Positions 42,719 through 51,081 of a DNA stretch of 64,000 nucleotides are shown here, piece by piece. A program made the position numbers and the translations under genes. The first letter of the stretch is position 1. Every line of letters starts with the position of its first letter. The notes beneath the pieces were generated by a model. It did not search any database, was not told the DNA's origin, and saw only the letters and a list, made by a program, of their open reading frames with translations. Source of the stretch: Streptomyces sp. cf386 (GTDB lineage: Bacteria; Actinomycetota; Actinomycetes; Streptomycetales; Streptomycetaceae); assembly GCF_900103585.1 (NCBI RefSeq), contig NZ_FNHV01000001.1, positions 750,397-814,396 on the forward strand, read 5' to 3'.

Positions 42719-44575
42719 CTAGCGGACGGCGGTGTCGAGCGCCGTCTTGGCGGTGCCGACGACGGTGGACACCGTGGCCGGCACCTCGACCGGGAGGGCC
42801 ACGACGGCATCGACGGGGGCGGCGGGCTCGGCCGAGTCGCCGGAATCGTCCTGGACGTAGCGCGTCTCGTACTGCGGCTCGGGATGGTCCGACGGCCGGT
42901 CCGGCTCGTCCTTCGGGGACTCGGTCTCGGGCGGCCCGGGGACTGCGGCACGCGGCTCCTCGGACTCGGGCTCCGTGGACGCGCCGCCCTCCCCCTTCTC
43001 GGCCGGCTTCCCCTCCTCCTTCCGCTGCGGCGTCGCCTCGCTCACGCCGGCGAGCCCGCCGTCGAGCGACCAGCGCTGCTCCTCGGACCCGTCCCGTTCG
43101 GCGAGCACCACGCTCTCGCTCTCGCCGGACGCGACCGCCAGCCCGCCGGACCGGCGCGGCAGCAGTTCCCCGTGGACGGTGAGGTCGTAGCGCACCTCGC
43201 CCGCGTGCGCGAGGCAGTTGGCCAGGACGACCGTGCCCTTGTCGGGGTCGGAGTCGAGGCAGAGGGTGGGGTCGGCGGCGCTGCGCAGCAGACCGCTCTC
43301 CTGGTACGACCACTGCTGGGACGCGGCGGACGAGCACTCCGCCAGCTCGGCCCGGGCACCCGTGCGGATCTCGCCCTCGTGGAGGTCCAGGCACAGGCCC
43401 CGGTCGACGTTGCGGAGTCTGCCCTGGGCGATCTCGACGGGGTCCTCGGCCGACGCGGCCGACGGTGAACCGCCCGTCGATGGTCTGGTTCTCGGGCCCG
43501 GAGTGACGGACTGGCCGCTGGGCACACCCCAGGTCGCCTGGGCGTCGGGAACGCCGCTCTCCTCGGACCAGCCCTTGGCGGTGAGCACCGTGACGAGCAG
43601 GGCGAGGGAGGTCAGACCGACGCCCACGGCGAGAGCCTTCGTGCGTCCGCGCTCCATGGCGAGCTGGGCCGGGCGGTGCCGTCCGCCGCGTCGGGGGCGG
43701 GTGCACGACGCCGATCCCGCGCCGCCTCGCCCGGGCCGGGAGTCCAGGTAACGCCGGGCGCCCCAGCCCAGCACGGTTTCGGCCAGCAGTACTTCGAGTC
43801 CGCCCTCGAAATGGCTGAGCTGCTCGGCGGCGTGCCGGCAGTAACGGCACTCCATCAGATGCTGTTGCACATCGGGCAACAGAGCCCCGCCCCGGCGAAT
43901 GGGGACGTCGAGGAGACGGTTGTAGTAACGGCATTCCCGGCTGGGCGCGAGTTCGCGGTGGGCTCGGACACAACCTGCCCGGAATTGCTCACGCACTCCC
44001 TCCATCGCGGCCGACGCGGTGCCCGCGTCCACCCCCAGCAGACCAGCGGGTATGGTTATCGGTTCCGCCTCGACCTCGGTGTGCCAGAGGAGGCATTGCG
44101 AGGCCCCCGGGAGAGCCCGGAATGCGCGCTCGGCGATATGGCGCCTTTCGGGCGTCACGGACCGTGCGGCACGCATCCCACGCCCCCCGGTGGGTTTGCC
44201 GAGTTCCGGCAGCAGAGCGGAAATCGCGCCGTCCGCCGCCCACTCCTTCACCAGCTCCCTTACGGCGGTGAGCAGTTGGGGGCGCAGTGCACCGCCGGCC
44301 GGTCGGCCGAGCACGCGATGGAACGCCGCGGCGGCCACCATGGAGGCCGAACTCTCGGTGGACACGAGGCAGATGGCCGCGTAGTCGTAGGCGGCGCGCC
44401 AATGCCGCGCCATGAGCAGCGCGACGGCGCGGCCGTCGGCCCCGGTCTTGCCCAGGTTCGCGAGGAGATCGCGGTCGGACCCTCCTGGGCTCACTCCGGG
44501 CCGCGGCGGGTACGGCGGTCGTGGGGGGTAAGGGGATTGCACTGAACCATTTCCTTCCCAGCCGCAGGACGCCAT
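42719..44575 (-). CDS. membrane protein: sigma/anti-sigma-like cytoplasmic part, one membrane span, ricin-type lectin domain
   Basis: 618 residues. A Pro/Tyr-rich start is followed by a helical region (about 35-230) that resembles degenerate sigma-factor sequence (FRALPGASQCLLWHTEVEAEP recalls region 4), then a zinc-finger anti-sigma-like LPDVQQHLMECRYCRHAAEQL, one membrane span (AVGVGLTSLALLVTVLTA near 330) and an extracytoplasmic ricin B-type domain (RNVDRGLCLDLHEGEIRTGA...QQWSY). The tail is rich in Glu and Pro. A plausible sugar-sensing transmembrane regulator of Streptomyces type; function not known. Confidence 0.78.
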   Translation of the reverse strand: MASCGWEGNGSVQSPYPPRPPYPPRPGVSPGGSDRDLLANLGKTGADGRAVALLMARHWRAAYDYAAICLVSTESSASMVAAAAFHRVLGRPAGGALRPQLLTAVRELVKEWAADGAISALLPELGKPTGGRGMRAARSVTPERRHIAERAFRALPGASQCLLWHTEVEAEPITIPAGLLGVDAGTASAAMEGVREQFRAGCVRAHRELAPSRECRYYNRLLDVPIRRGGALLPDVQQHLMECRYCRHAAEQLSHFEGGLEVLLAETVLGWGARRYLDSRPGRGGAGSASCTRPRRGGRHRPAQLAMERGRTKALAVGVGLTSLALLVTVLTAKGWSEESGVPDAQATWGVPSGQSVTPGPRTRPSTGGSPSAASAEDPVEIAQGRLRNVDRGLCLDLHEGEIRTGARAELAECSSAASQQWSYQESGLLRSAADPTLCLDSDPDKGTVVLANCLAHAGEVRYDLTVHGELLPRRSGGLAVASGESESVVLAERDGSEEQRWSLDGGLAGVSEATPQRKEEGKPAEKGEGGASTEPESEEPRAAVPGPPETESPKDEPDRPSDHPEPQYETRYVQDDSGDSAEPAAPVDAVVALPVEVPATVSTVVGTAKTALDTAVR

Positions 44576-44699
44576 GAGGAATGCGCGTCCGTCGGAAAGC
44601 AGGTGTGTGATTGGTGCGTACCTAGGCCGCGTCACCTGTGGACCGGCTATCGGGTCGCTCACTTTCGCACAAGCGATCCACAGGAAACAAGGAGTTCGA

Positions 44700-44906
44700 G
44701 TGACCGTCGTTCAAGAAGCAGGGAATTCAGAAAAGTTACCGGCGGTATCCGCACCCGCATTCGAAAGCATCATCGGACCGGACGTCAAGTTGTGTGCACG
44801 CAAAGACCGTTACCCCACGGAATCTTCTCTTCCGCATACCCCACAGCAAGCTCCGAGCTTTCTCTCGGCGTGCTCTCATGCCCGTACTCCAGCATGGGCC
44901 GCATGA
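44700..44906 (+). CDS. small protein with TTA codon, translationally coupled to galU
   Basis: 68 residues starting at a GTG with AAGGAG 5 bases upstream (MTVVQEAGNSEKLPAVSAPA). I do not recognise it. The DNA has lower GC than its neighbours. Codon 13 is TTA, the rare Leu codon read only by the bldA tRNA, so expression may depend on development. Its TGA overlaps the galU ATG (ATGA), which supports it as a real first gene of the operon. The C-terminal third is low-complexity. It could also be an unstable leader peptide. Confidence 0.5.
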   Translation: MTVVQEAGNSEKLPAVSAPAFESIIGPDVKLCARKDRYPTESSLPHTPQQAPSFLSACSHARTPAWAA

Positions 44907-45874
44907 TCGTCCCCCACACCACACCCACCACCCCCGATCAGGCCCGGAAGGTCCGCAAGGCGGTCGTCCCGGCCGCGGGCCTCGGCACCCGGTTCCTGCC
45001 CGCGACGAAGGCGACCCCGAAGGAGATGCTGCCGGTCGTCGACAAGCCAGCCATCCAGTACGTCGTCGAGGAGGCCGCGGCGGCCGGTCTCGACGACGTT
45101 CTTATGATCACCGGTCGGCACAAGCGCGCCATCGAGGACCACTTCGACAACGCCTTCGAACTGGAGCAGGCCCTCACCGCGAAGGGCGACACCGTACGGC
45201 TGGACGCGGTGCGCGACCCGGCCCGGCTCGCCGACATCCACCACATCCGCCAGGGCGACCCGCTCGGCCTCGGCCACGCGGTGCTGTGCGCCCGCCATCA
45301 CGTCGGCGACCAGCCGTTCGCCGTCCTGCTGGGCGACGACCTCATCGACCCGCGCGAGACCCTGCTGAGCCGGATGCTGGAGGTCCGCGACCGCTACGAG
45401 GGCAGCGTGGTCGCGCTCATGGAGGTCCCGCCGGAGCAGATCCACCTCTACGGCTGCGCGGCCGTAGAACCGTCCGGCGAGGACGGCGTGGTCCGTGTCA
45501 CGGGCCTGGTCGAGAAGCCCTCACGCGAGGACGCGCCGAGCCACTACGCGGTCATCGGCCGCTACGTCCTCGACCCGGCCGTCTTCGGCATCCTGGAGCG
45601 CACCCCACCCGGCCGTGGCGGCGAGATCCAGCTGACCGACGCGCTGCAGGACATGGCGGCGGGCGGGACGGTCCACGGGGTCGTCTTCGACGGGCTGCGC
45701 TACGACACCGGCGACAAGGCGGACTACCTGCGCACGGTGGTACGGCTGGCGTGCGGCCGGGCGGACCTGGGGCCCGAGTTCATGGCCTGGCTGAAGGAGT
45801 TCGTGGCGGGTCTGGAGGATGCCGGGGCGGATCGGGCAGATGCCGGGGCGGACCGGAACCGGCTCGCAGCCTGA
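44903..45874 (+). CDS. galU: UTP-glucose-1-phosphate uridylyltransferase
   Basis: 323 residues. Nucleotidyltransferase motif VVPAAGLGTRFLPATKATPKEML near residue 14, VDKPAIQYVVEEA, LLGDDLI and GLVEKPSREDAPS are typical of GalU. It makes UDP-glucose from UTP and Glc-1-P for cell-wall and polysaccharide synthesis. The ATG at the end of the small upstream gene (ATGA overlap) is chosen; an ATG nine bases earlier is in frame. The C-terminal GADRADAGADRN is a short repeat. Probably a second GalU in the genome. Confidence 0.9.
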   Translation: MIVPHTTPTTPDQARKVRKAVVPAAGLGTRFLPATKATPKEMLPVVDKPAIQYVVEEAAAAGLDDVLMITGRHKRAIEDHFDNAFELEQALTAKGDTVRLDAVRDPARLADIHHIRQGDPLGLGHAVLCARHHVGDQPFAVLLGDDLIDPRETLLSRMLEVRDRYEGSVVALMEVPPEQIHLYGCAAVEPSGEDGVVRVTGLVEKPSREDAPSHYAVIGRYVLDPAVFGILERTPPGRGGEIQLTDALQDMAAGGTVHGVVFDGLRYDTGDKADYLRTVVRLACGRADLGPEFMAWLKEFVAGLEDAGADRADAGADRNRLAA

Positions 45875-45944
45875 GCGCTCACGCCCCCGGACAGCGCACA
45901 GGGGCCCCATCCGGGACCCCCGCCTGCTGCCGTGCGAGGTCGGC

Positions 45945-46397
45945 TCAGCTGTTCGGCCGCAGCGTCCATACGACGGTCATCTCGCCGGTGACGGCACCGT
46001 CCCCGCGCTGGATCTCGATCGTCACCGGGAACTCCGGCCGCTCCCCCGCGTCGAGCTCCGCGACGACCTCGGCGGCCGGACGGCCCAGCGTCGCGGTGGC
46101 GGTGACGGCGCCCATGGCGAGCTTCTTGTAGGCGATCTCGGCGCGCACGGCGAGCGGCACGGCACGCGAGAGCTGCTCGCCGAACGCGGCCAGCACGATG
46201 GCCCCGCTGGCGGACTCCCCGAGCGTGAACATCGCGCCGGCGTGCGGCCCGCCCACGTGGTTGTGGTAGTCGCTCTGGTCCGGCAGAGCCACCACGGCCT
46301 TGTCCGGCGTGGTCTCAAGGAACTCGAGGTTCAGGGTCCGGGCCATGGGCACGGTGGCGGCGAGCATCTCGCCGATGGACATCTGGTCTGCGCTCAT
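45945..46397 (-). CDS. hotdog-fold thioesterase (DUF4442/PaaI-like)
   Basis: 150 residues. YHNHVGGPHAGAMFTLGESASGA carries the HxGG(P)HAGA motif of hotdog thioesterases; the rest is the beta-sheet of the same fold. It would cleave a small acyl-CoA. Three ATGs lie in a row (46397, 46406, 46415) with a TAACAT 7 bases before the first; the shortest form is used. Convergent with galU, divergent from the MFS gene. Confidence 0.82.
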   Translation of the reverse strand: MSADQMSIGEMLAATVPMARTLNLEFLETTPDKAVVALPDQSDYHNHVGGPHAGAMFTLGESASGAIVLAAFGEQLSRAVPLAVRAEIAYKKLAMGAVTATATLGRPAAEVVAELDAGERPEFPVTIEIQRGDGAVTGEMTVVWTLRPNS

Positions 46398-46534
46398 GGC
46401 GGTCATGTTACCCATGAGTAGGATCCAGGGAACAGGTCGAGCCCGATGTGACGAGCGTCGTATCCGCGCAGCGCCCGGGCACCGCCCGCCGTGCCCGGTG
46501 GGCGGTCCCATCCGGCCCGTGACCTGCAATCCGC

Positions 46535-46564
46535 TTGGCAAATCGGAGCCCGGGCGGCGATAGT
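46535..46564 (+). promoter_or_regulatory. promoter of the MFS gene
   Basis: TTGGCA, an 18-base spacer and GATAGT; the probable GTG start is 6 bases further on, implying a leaderless message. Confidence 0.55.
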
Positions 46565-46570
46565 CGGCAG

Positions 46571-47868
46571 GTGAACGCCCCCGCCGACCTCCGCCGCTCT
46601 CCCGTCGCCCCGCATGGGCGGGCCGCAACTACAGCCTGCTGACCGCCGCCGCGTTCGTCACGAACCTCGGCAGTCATGGCGCGCTGGTCGCCGCAGCGTT
46701 CGCGGTACTGGAGTCGGGCGGTGACGGCGGTGACGTCGGTCTGGTGGCCGCTTCCCACACCCTGCCCCTGGGGCTCTTCCCGCTGATCGGCGGTGCCGTT
46801 GCGGACCGGCCGCCCCGGCACCGGGTGATGGTCGCGGCCAACGCCCTCAGCTGTGTCTCGCAGGCCGCCTTCGCCGTGCTGGTCCTCTCCGGGGAAGCGC
46901 AGCTGTGGCAGATGATGCTGCTGACGGCACTCGGCGGCACCGGCCACGCGTTCTTCAGCCCCGCGACCGAGGGCATGCTGCTGTCGTCGGTCCAGGGCGA
47001 GCAGGCGAGCCGGGCGTTCGCCGTGTTCCGGATGGCGATGCAGGGGGCGGCGGTGGGCGGCGCCGCGCTCGGCGGTGCCATGGTGGCCGCGATCGGGCCC
47101 GGCTGGGTGCTGGCTGCGGACGCGGCGGCCTTCGCGATCGCCGGTTCCATGCGGGCGTTCCTCGACGTGCGGCACGTTCCCGAGCGCACGCCGGGTGGCG
47201 GCATGCTCGCCGATCTGCGGGAGGGCTGGCGGGAGTTCGTCGGGCGTCCGTGGCTGTGGGGCGTCGCGCAGTTCTCCATCGCCAACGCGGTCGTCGCCGC
47301 CGCCGACGCGGTCTACGGCCCGCTCGTCGCCCGGGACCACCTCGGCGGCGCCGGCCCGTGGGGCCTGGCCCTGGGTTTCTTCGGGGCGGGCACGGTCGTC
47401 GGCGCCCTGCTCATGACCCGCTGGAAACCCCGCCGCCTGCTCCTTGCCGGCACCCTGTGCGTCTTTCCGCTCGCGCTCCCCTCCGCCGCGCTGGCCGTGC
47501 CGGTGCCGATCACGGTCCTGTGCGCGGTGATGTTCCTCACCGGCCTGTCGGTGGAGGCGTTCGGCGTCTCCTGGATGACCGCGCTCCATCAGGAGATACC
47601 GGAGAACAAGCTGTCCCGGGTCGCCGCGTACGACTGGTTCGGCTCGGTCGGCCTGGTCCCGCTGGCCACGGCGCTGGCCGGCCCGGCGGAGACGGCGTTC
47701 GGGCGCACGTCGGCGCTGTGGGGCTGCGCCACGCTGATCGTGGTCGTCACGGCGGCGGTCCTGTGCGTACCGGACGTACGGAACCTGCGGCGTCGTACGA
47801 AACAGGTGGCCGCGGCCGGACGGCCCGAATCAGCCGATGCTGAAAGCCCCGTCCGGGGGCTCGGGTGA
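46571..47868 (+). CDS. MFS transporter, apparent 1-base frameshift near its 5' end
   Basis: The frame from 46621 onward encodes a normal MFS exporter (RNYSLLTAAAFVTNLGSHGA, then RLLLAGTLCVFPLALPSAAL, about 12 membrane spans), but it has no ATG, GTG or TTG before 46744, which would delete the first span. A GTG at 46571 (MNAPADLRRSPVAPHG) reads into the right family sequence only if one base is added near 46613-46620, for example an extra G in the GGGCGGGCC run. So either the gene is a pseudogene or the sequence has a one-base error. Overlaps the convergent SpeE-like gene by 39 bases. Confidence 0.72.
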
Positions 47869-48675
47869 CGGTACGGCGTCCTCGTCCCGCACGGGTCGCG
47901 CGCCGCCGATGAACTCCCGCAGGGCGTAACCGTGTTCCACCCGCGCCGGAAAGGCGTCGGAGGCGGTGAGCCGGGCCAGAGCCGCCGTGTCGAGGGGCTT
48001 GTGCGCGGCGACGAGCACCGCGTTGCCGAACCGCCGCCCGCGCAGCACACCCGGCTCGGCGATCAGCACGAGCTCCTCGAACAGCGTGGCGTAGGTGGCG
48101 AGTTGGGAGCGCAGGAAGGCGAAGGGCGCGGCGTCGGCGAGGTTCGCCAGATAGACGCCGCTCCCCCTCAGCACCCGCTCGGCGTGCCGGGCGTACCCCA
48201 CCGACGTCAGATGAGCGGGCACCCGTGACCCCCCGAAGACATCGGCGACCAGCACGTCGACGGAGTCGTCCGGCGCGGCTTCCAGCCACTCCCGGGCGTC
48301 CCCGCAGTGCAGCCGGACGCCGTCCCCGTCCGCGACCGGCAGATGCTCGACGACCAGCTCCGTCAGCCCCCGATCGGCCTCGACGACATCCTGCCGCGAG
48401 CCGGGCCGGGTGGCCGCCAGATACCGGGGCAGGGTGAGCGCCCCACCCCCGAGATGCAGCACATCCAGCGCCCGCCCCGCGTCGGCGACGGTGTCCAGCA
48501 CATGCCCGAGCCGCCGCGCGTATTCGAACTCCAGATGCGTCGGCTCGTCAAGATCGACGTAGGACTGGGGCGCTCCGTCGACGGTGAGCAGCCAGGCCCG
48601 CCGCCGATCGACGTCGGGCATCAGCTTGGCGGTGCCGTAGTCGACGGAGCGGGTGACGGGTAGGGGCTCATTCAC
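47830..48675 (-). CDS. spermidine-synthase-like methyltransferase-fold protein
   Basis: 281 residues with the class-I methyltransferase/SpeE fold: LDVLHLGGGALTLPRYL (nucleotide loop), QDVVEADRGLTELV, LHCGDAREWLEAAPDDSVDVLVADVFGG (motif III/IV) and GVYLANLADAAPFAF. Actinobacterial SpeE homologues of this size often lack the Asp pair for decarboxylated SAM and have an unknown role. GTG start with GAGGAG directly before it; an upstream ATG is possible. Convergent overlap with the MFS gene. Confidence 0.82.
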   Translation of the reverse strand: MNEPLPVTRSVDYGTAKLMPDVDRRRAWLLTVDGAPQSYVDLDEPTHLEFEYARRLGHVLDTVADAGRALDVLHLGGGALTLPRYLAATRPGSRQDVVEADRGLTELVVEHLPVADGDGVRLHCGDAREWLEAAPDDSVDVLVADVFGGSRVPAHLTSVGYARHAERVLRGSGVYLANLADAAPFAFLRSQLATYATLFEELVLIAEPGVLRGRRFGNAVLVAAHKPLDTAALARLTASDAFPARVEHGYALREFIGGARPVRDEDAVPSPEPPDGAFSIG

Positions 48676-48715
48676 CTCCTCATTGTGCCGGGACCTCTTG
48701 GCGCGGGGCACAGGA

Positions 48716-48808
48716 GCGCCCCTTCAGGGGCGCGGGGCTGTGTCGATATGCGGCTCCGCCGCGTGGGGGACTGCGCGACCAGCCACAGCCGGACCCGCAG
48801 TCCCCCAC
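48716..48808 (-). repeat. interspersed repeat element, copy C (long form)
   Basis: Reading from tuf3: a 13-bp perfect inverted repeat GTGGGGGACTGCG/CGCAGTCCCCCAC encloses the core CGGCTGTGGCTGGTCGC; then the middle module GCGGCGGAGCCGCA; then a perfect 8-bp hairpin GCGCCCCT-GA-AGGGGCGC. It starts 15 bases past the tuf3 stop. Confidence 0.85.
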
Positions 48809-48823
48809 AAACCGCAACAATCC

Positions 48824-49993
48824 TCACACGACGGCGGTAACGGTCCCCGCCCCAACGGTCCTGCCACCCTCACGGATGGCAAATCCGAGCCCCGCCTCCA
48901 GCGGAACGTCACGCCCCAGCTCGACAGTCATGGCGACTGTCTCCCCAGGCCGCGCCACGCCCACCTCACCGAGGTCGATGTCCCCGACCACATCCGCCGT
49001 ACGGATGTAGAACTGCGGCCGATACCCCGTGACGACCGGTGTCGTACGCCCACCCTCACGAGCCGAGAGCACATACACCTGCGCCGAGAACCGACGACGA
49101 GGCACCACACTCCCCGGCGCGGCCACGACATGCCCCCGCCGGACGGCGTCCCGCGGAACCCCCCGCAGCAACAGCGCCACGTTGTCCCCGGCCTGCGCCT
49201 CGTCCATCGGCTTGCCGAACGTCTCCAGGCCGGTGACCACGGACTCCAGCCCGGCCCCCAGCACTTCGACCCGGTCACCCACCCGCACGGTGCCCCGCTC
49301 GACGGCGCCGGTGACCACCGTCCCCCGGCCGGTGATGGTGAGCACGTTCTCGACGGGCAGCAGGAACGGCGCGTCCACATACCGCTCCGGCATCGGAACG
49401 TAGGTGTCCACCGCGTCGAGCAGCGCGTCGATCGACGCCGTCCACTTCGGGTCCCCTTCCAGTGCCTTCAGCCCCGAGACCCGTACGACGGGTGCGGCGT
49501 CGCCCCCGTAGCCGTGCTCGGTGAGCAGGTCGCGGACCTCCAACTCGACGAGGTCGATGAGCTCCTCGTCACCCGCGTCGGCCTTGTTGAGGGCGACGAC
49601 GATGTGGTCGACGCCCACCTGCCGGGCGAGCAGCACGTGTTCGGCGGTCTGCGGCATGATCCCGTCGAGCGCGGAGACGACGAGGATCGCCCCGTCGAGC
49701 TGCGCGGCGCCGGTGACCATGTTCTTGACGTAGTCGGCGTGGCCCGGCATGTCGACGTGCGCGTAGTGGCGGGTGTCGGTCTCGTACTCGACGTGCGCGA
49801 TGTTGATGGTGATGCCGCGCGCGGCCTCCTCGGGCGCCCGGTCGATGCGGTCGAACGGCACGAACGTGCCCGACCCGCGCTCGGCGAGGACCTTGGTGAT
49901 GGCGGCGGTCAACGTGGTCTTGCCGTGGTCGACATGACCCATCGTGCCGATGTTCAGGTGTGGTTTGGTGCGCACGTATGCCGTCTTGGACAT
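48824..49993 (-). CDS. tuf3: divergent elongation factor Tu (tuf3 type)
   Basis: 389 residues, about 8 shorter than the main EF-Tu. G-domain motifs: [10 protein letters not shown] at 19-28, effector loop [23 protein letters not shown] near 80 (the usual DCPGH Cys is Met), NKAD near 136. Domains 2 and 3 follow ([31 protein letters not shown]). It delivers aminoacyl-tRNA to the ribosome. Streptomyces tuf3 is a non-essential paralogue reported to be induced by the stringent response (established). Neighbours here carry no other ribosomal gene, as expected for tuf3 rather than tuf1. Confidence 0.92.
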   Translation of the reverse strand: MSKTAYVRTKPHLNIGTMGHVDHGKTTLTAAITKVLAERGSGTFVPFDRIDRAPEEAARGITINIAHVEYETDTRHYAHVDMPGHADYVKNMVTGAAQLDGAILVVSALDGIMPQTAEHVLLARQVGVDHIVVALNKADAGDEELIDLVELEVRDLLTEHGYGGDAAPVVRVSGLKALEGDPKWTASIDALLDAVDTYVPMPERYVDAPFLLPVENVLTITGRGTVVTGAVERGTVRVGDRVEVLGAGLESVVTGLETFGKPMDEAQAGDNVALLLRGVPRDAVRRGHVVAAPGSVVPRRRFSAQVYVLSAREGGRTTPVVTGYRPQFYIRTADVVGDIDLGEVGVARPGETVAMTVELGRDVPLEAGLGFAIREGGRTVGAGTVTAVV

Positions 49994-50085
49994 GGCTGTA
50001 CCTCGAAGTCTCTGCGAAGGAGAAGGGGACCCCAGCGACTCGCCGACCCTCCCCCTGCGGGGTCCGCCGGACTTTCCGGAGAGGG

Positions 50086-50199
50086 TCAGCTTCGGGCGCC
50101 GTCGACAGCAGCCAGGAAGACGGGAACGGCAGCCTTCGGTGCATCCGCGACTGCGGATGCTGCGAGGAGGAAGGCGTACCGGAACATGACGTCGATCAT
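50086..50199 (-). CDS. candidate 37-residue leader peptide upstream of tuf3
   Basis: [20 protein letters not shown] continues to a TGA 92 bases before tuf3. It is rich in Ala (12 of 37), hydrophobic in the middle and has no recognisable family or clear ribosome-binding site. A stem able to form just downstream (see tuf3 upstream region) leaves attenuation possible. Chance is a real alternative. Confidence 0.2.
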   Translation of the reverse strand: MIDVMFRYAFLLAASAVADAPKAAVPVFLAAVDGARS

Positions 50200-50233
50200 T
50201 GCCGACGCTTTGCCCGACGTCGAATGGTTTTTC

Positions 50234-50308
50234 GCGGTACGGAACTTGGCGGTACGGAACTTGGCGATACGGGACTCGGCGATAGGGGACTCGGCAGTAC
50301 GGATGATG
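50234..50308. repeat. five tandem 15-bp units upstream of tuf3
   Basis: Units at 50234, 50249, 50264, 50279 and 50294 share GC(G/A)(G/A)TACGG(A/G)AC(T)TG; the first two are identical. The last ends at 50308, directly before the AlkD gene stop. Confidence 0.9.
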
Positions 50309-50309
50309 T

Positions 50310-51032
50310 TCAGGCGCCGATGTTCTTCAGCGCCTCCCGCACCGACAGCGGCGCGAACCGCCCCCGTTCCCGCGCCAGGAACTCCCGTACGGCGTCCGGG
50401 TCGGTCTTGGCGTACTCGCGCAGGCACCAGCCGATGGCCTTGCGGACGAAGAAGTCGGGGTGGCCGGACTGGCGCAAGCAGTAGGCGAAGAGGCGCTCGG
50501 TGTCGGTGCGTTCCTTGTAGCGCAGCTGGTGGAGCAGGGCGGTGCGGGCGACCCACAGGTCGTCGTCGGCGATCCAGGCGTCCATGTCCGCGGTGAGCCT
50601 CGGGTCGGCCGCCACGAGCCCGCCGACCACGTGCGCGGCGAGCGCGTCGACGGTGTCCCACCACGAGACGGCGGTGATCAGGTGCCGGGCCACCGGCAGG
50701 AAGCCGGAGGAACAGCGCCCCACGTAGCGGCGCAGATAGTCGACCGCGAAGTAGTGGTACTCGCGCTCGGGCAGCTGCCAGCAGCGCAGGGCGACGGCGG
50801 TGCAGTCGGACTCGTCGGGGCGCGGTGTGCCCTGGAGGACGGTGCGGGACAGGGCCCGGCGCTCGGGTGTGGGGATGCCGAGGAACGGGGCCGCGTCCTT
50901 CATGTACGCCCGGGCGGCGACGGCCCGCTCCGGGTCCGCTGCGGCGGCGTACGCGGTGGTGAGCCGCTCCAGGACGGTGTCGGCCAGAGCACTGCGGGGA
51001 ACTTCCAACGTTCCCTCACCTGTGACGCGCAT
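50310..51032 (-). CDS. DNA alkylation repair protein (AlkD-like)
   Basis: 240 residues, nearly all helical (HEAT-like repeats): [67 protein letters not shown] and [22 protein letters not shown]. AlkD-type glycosylases release bulky or cationic alkylated bases without flipping them out; WWD and the RKAIGW helix match. TATGGT 7 bases before the ATG suggests a leaderless mRNA. Divergent from the VTT gene. Confidence 0.88.
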   Translation of the reverse strand: MRVTGEGTLEVPRSALADTVLERLTTAYAAAADPERAVAARAYMKDAAPFLGIPTPERRALSRTVLQGTPRPDESDCTAVALRCWQLPEREYHYFAVDYLRRYVGRCSSGFLPVARHLITAVSWWDTVDALAAHVVGGLVAADPRLTADMDAWIADDDLWVARTALLHQLRYKERTDTERLFAYCLRQSGHPDFFVRKAIGWCLREYAKTDPDAVREFLARERGRFAPLSVREALKNIGA

Positions 51033-51081
51033 GAGACGAACCATACGGCGATCACACATCTTCGTCGGTTACTGTCGCCGA

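Larger units (their letters stand above)
49994..50309 (-). other. tuf3 upstream region with a candidate leader ORF and tandem repeats
   Basis: 316 bases between the tuf3 start and the AlkD stop. From tuf3 outward it holds GGACCCC-25-GGGGTCC, a potential 7-bp stem at about 50029-50068; a 37-codon open frame; and the 15-bp repeat array. No clear -10/-35 pair was found. Confidence 0.5.

Noticed and set aside
43676..44545. 289-codon plus-strand frame opposite the ricin-domain gene
   Set aside because: No recognisable domain and typical shadow composition.
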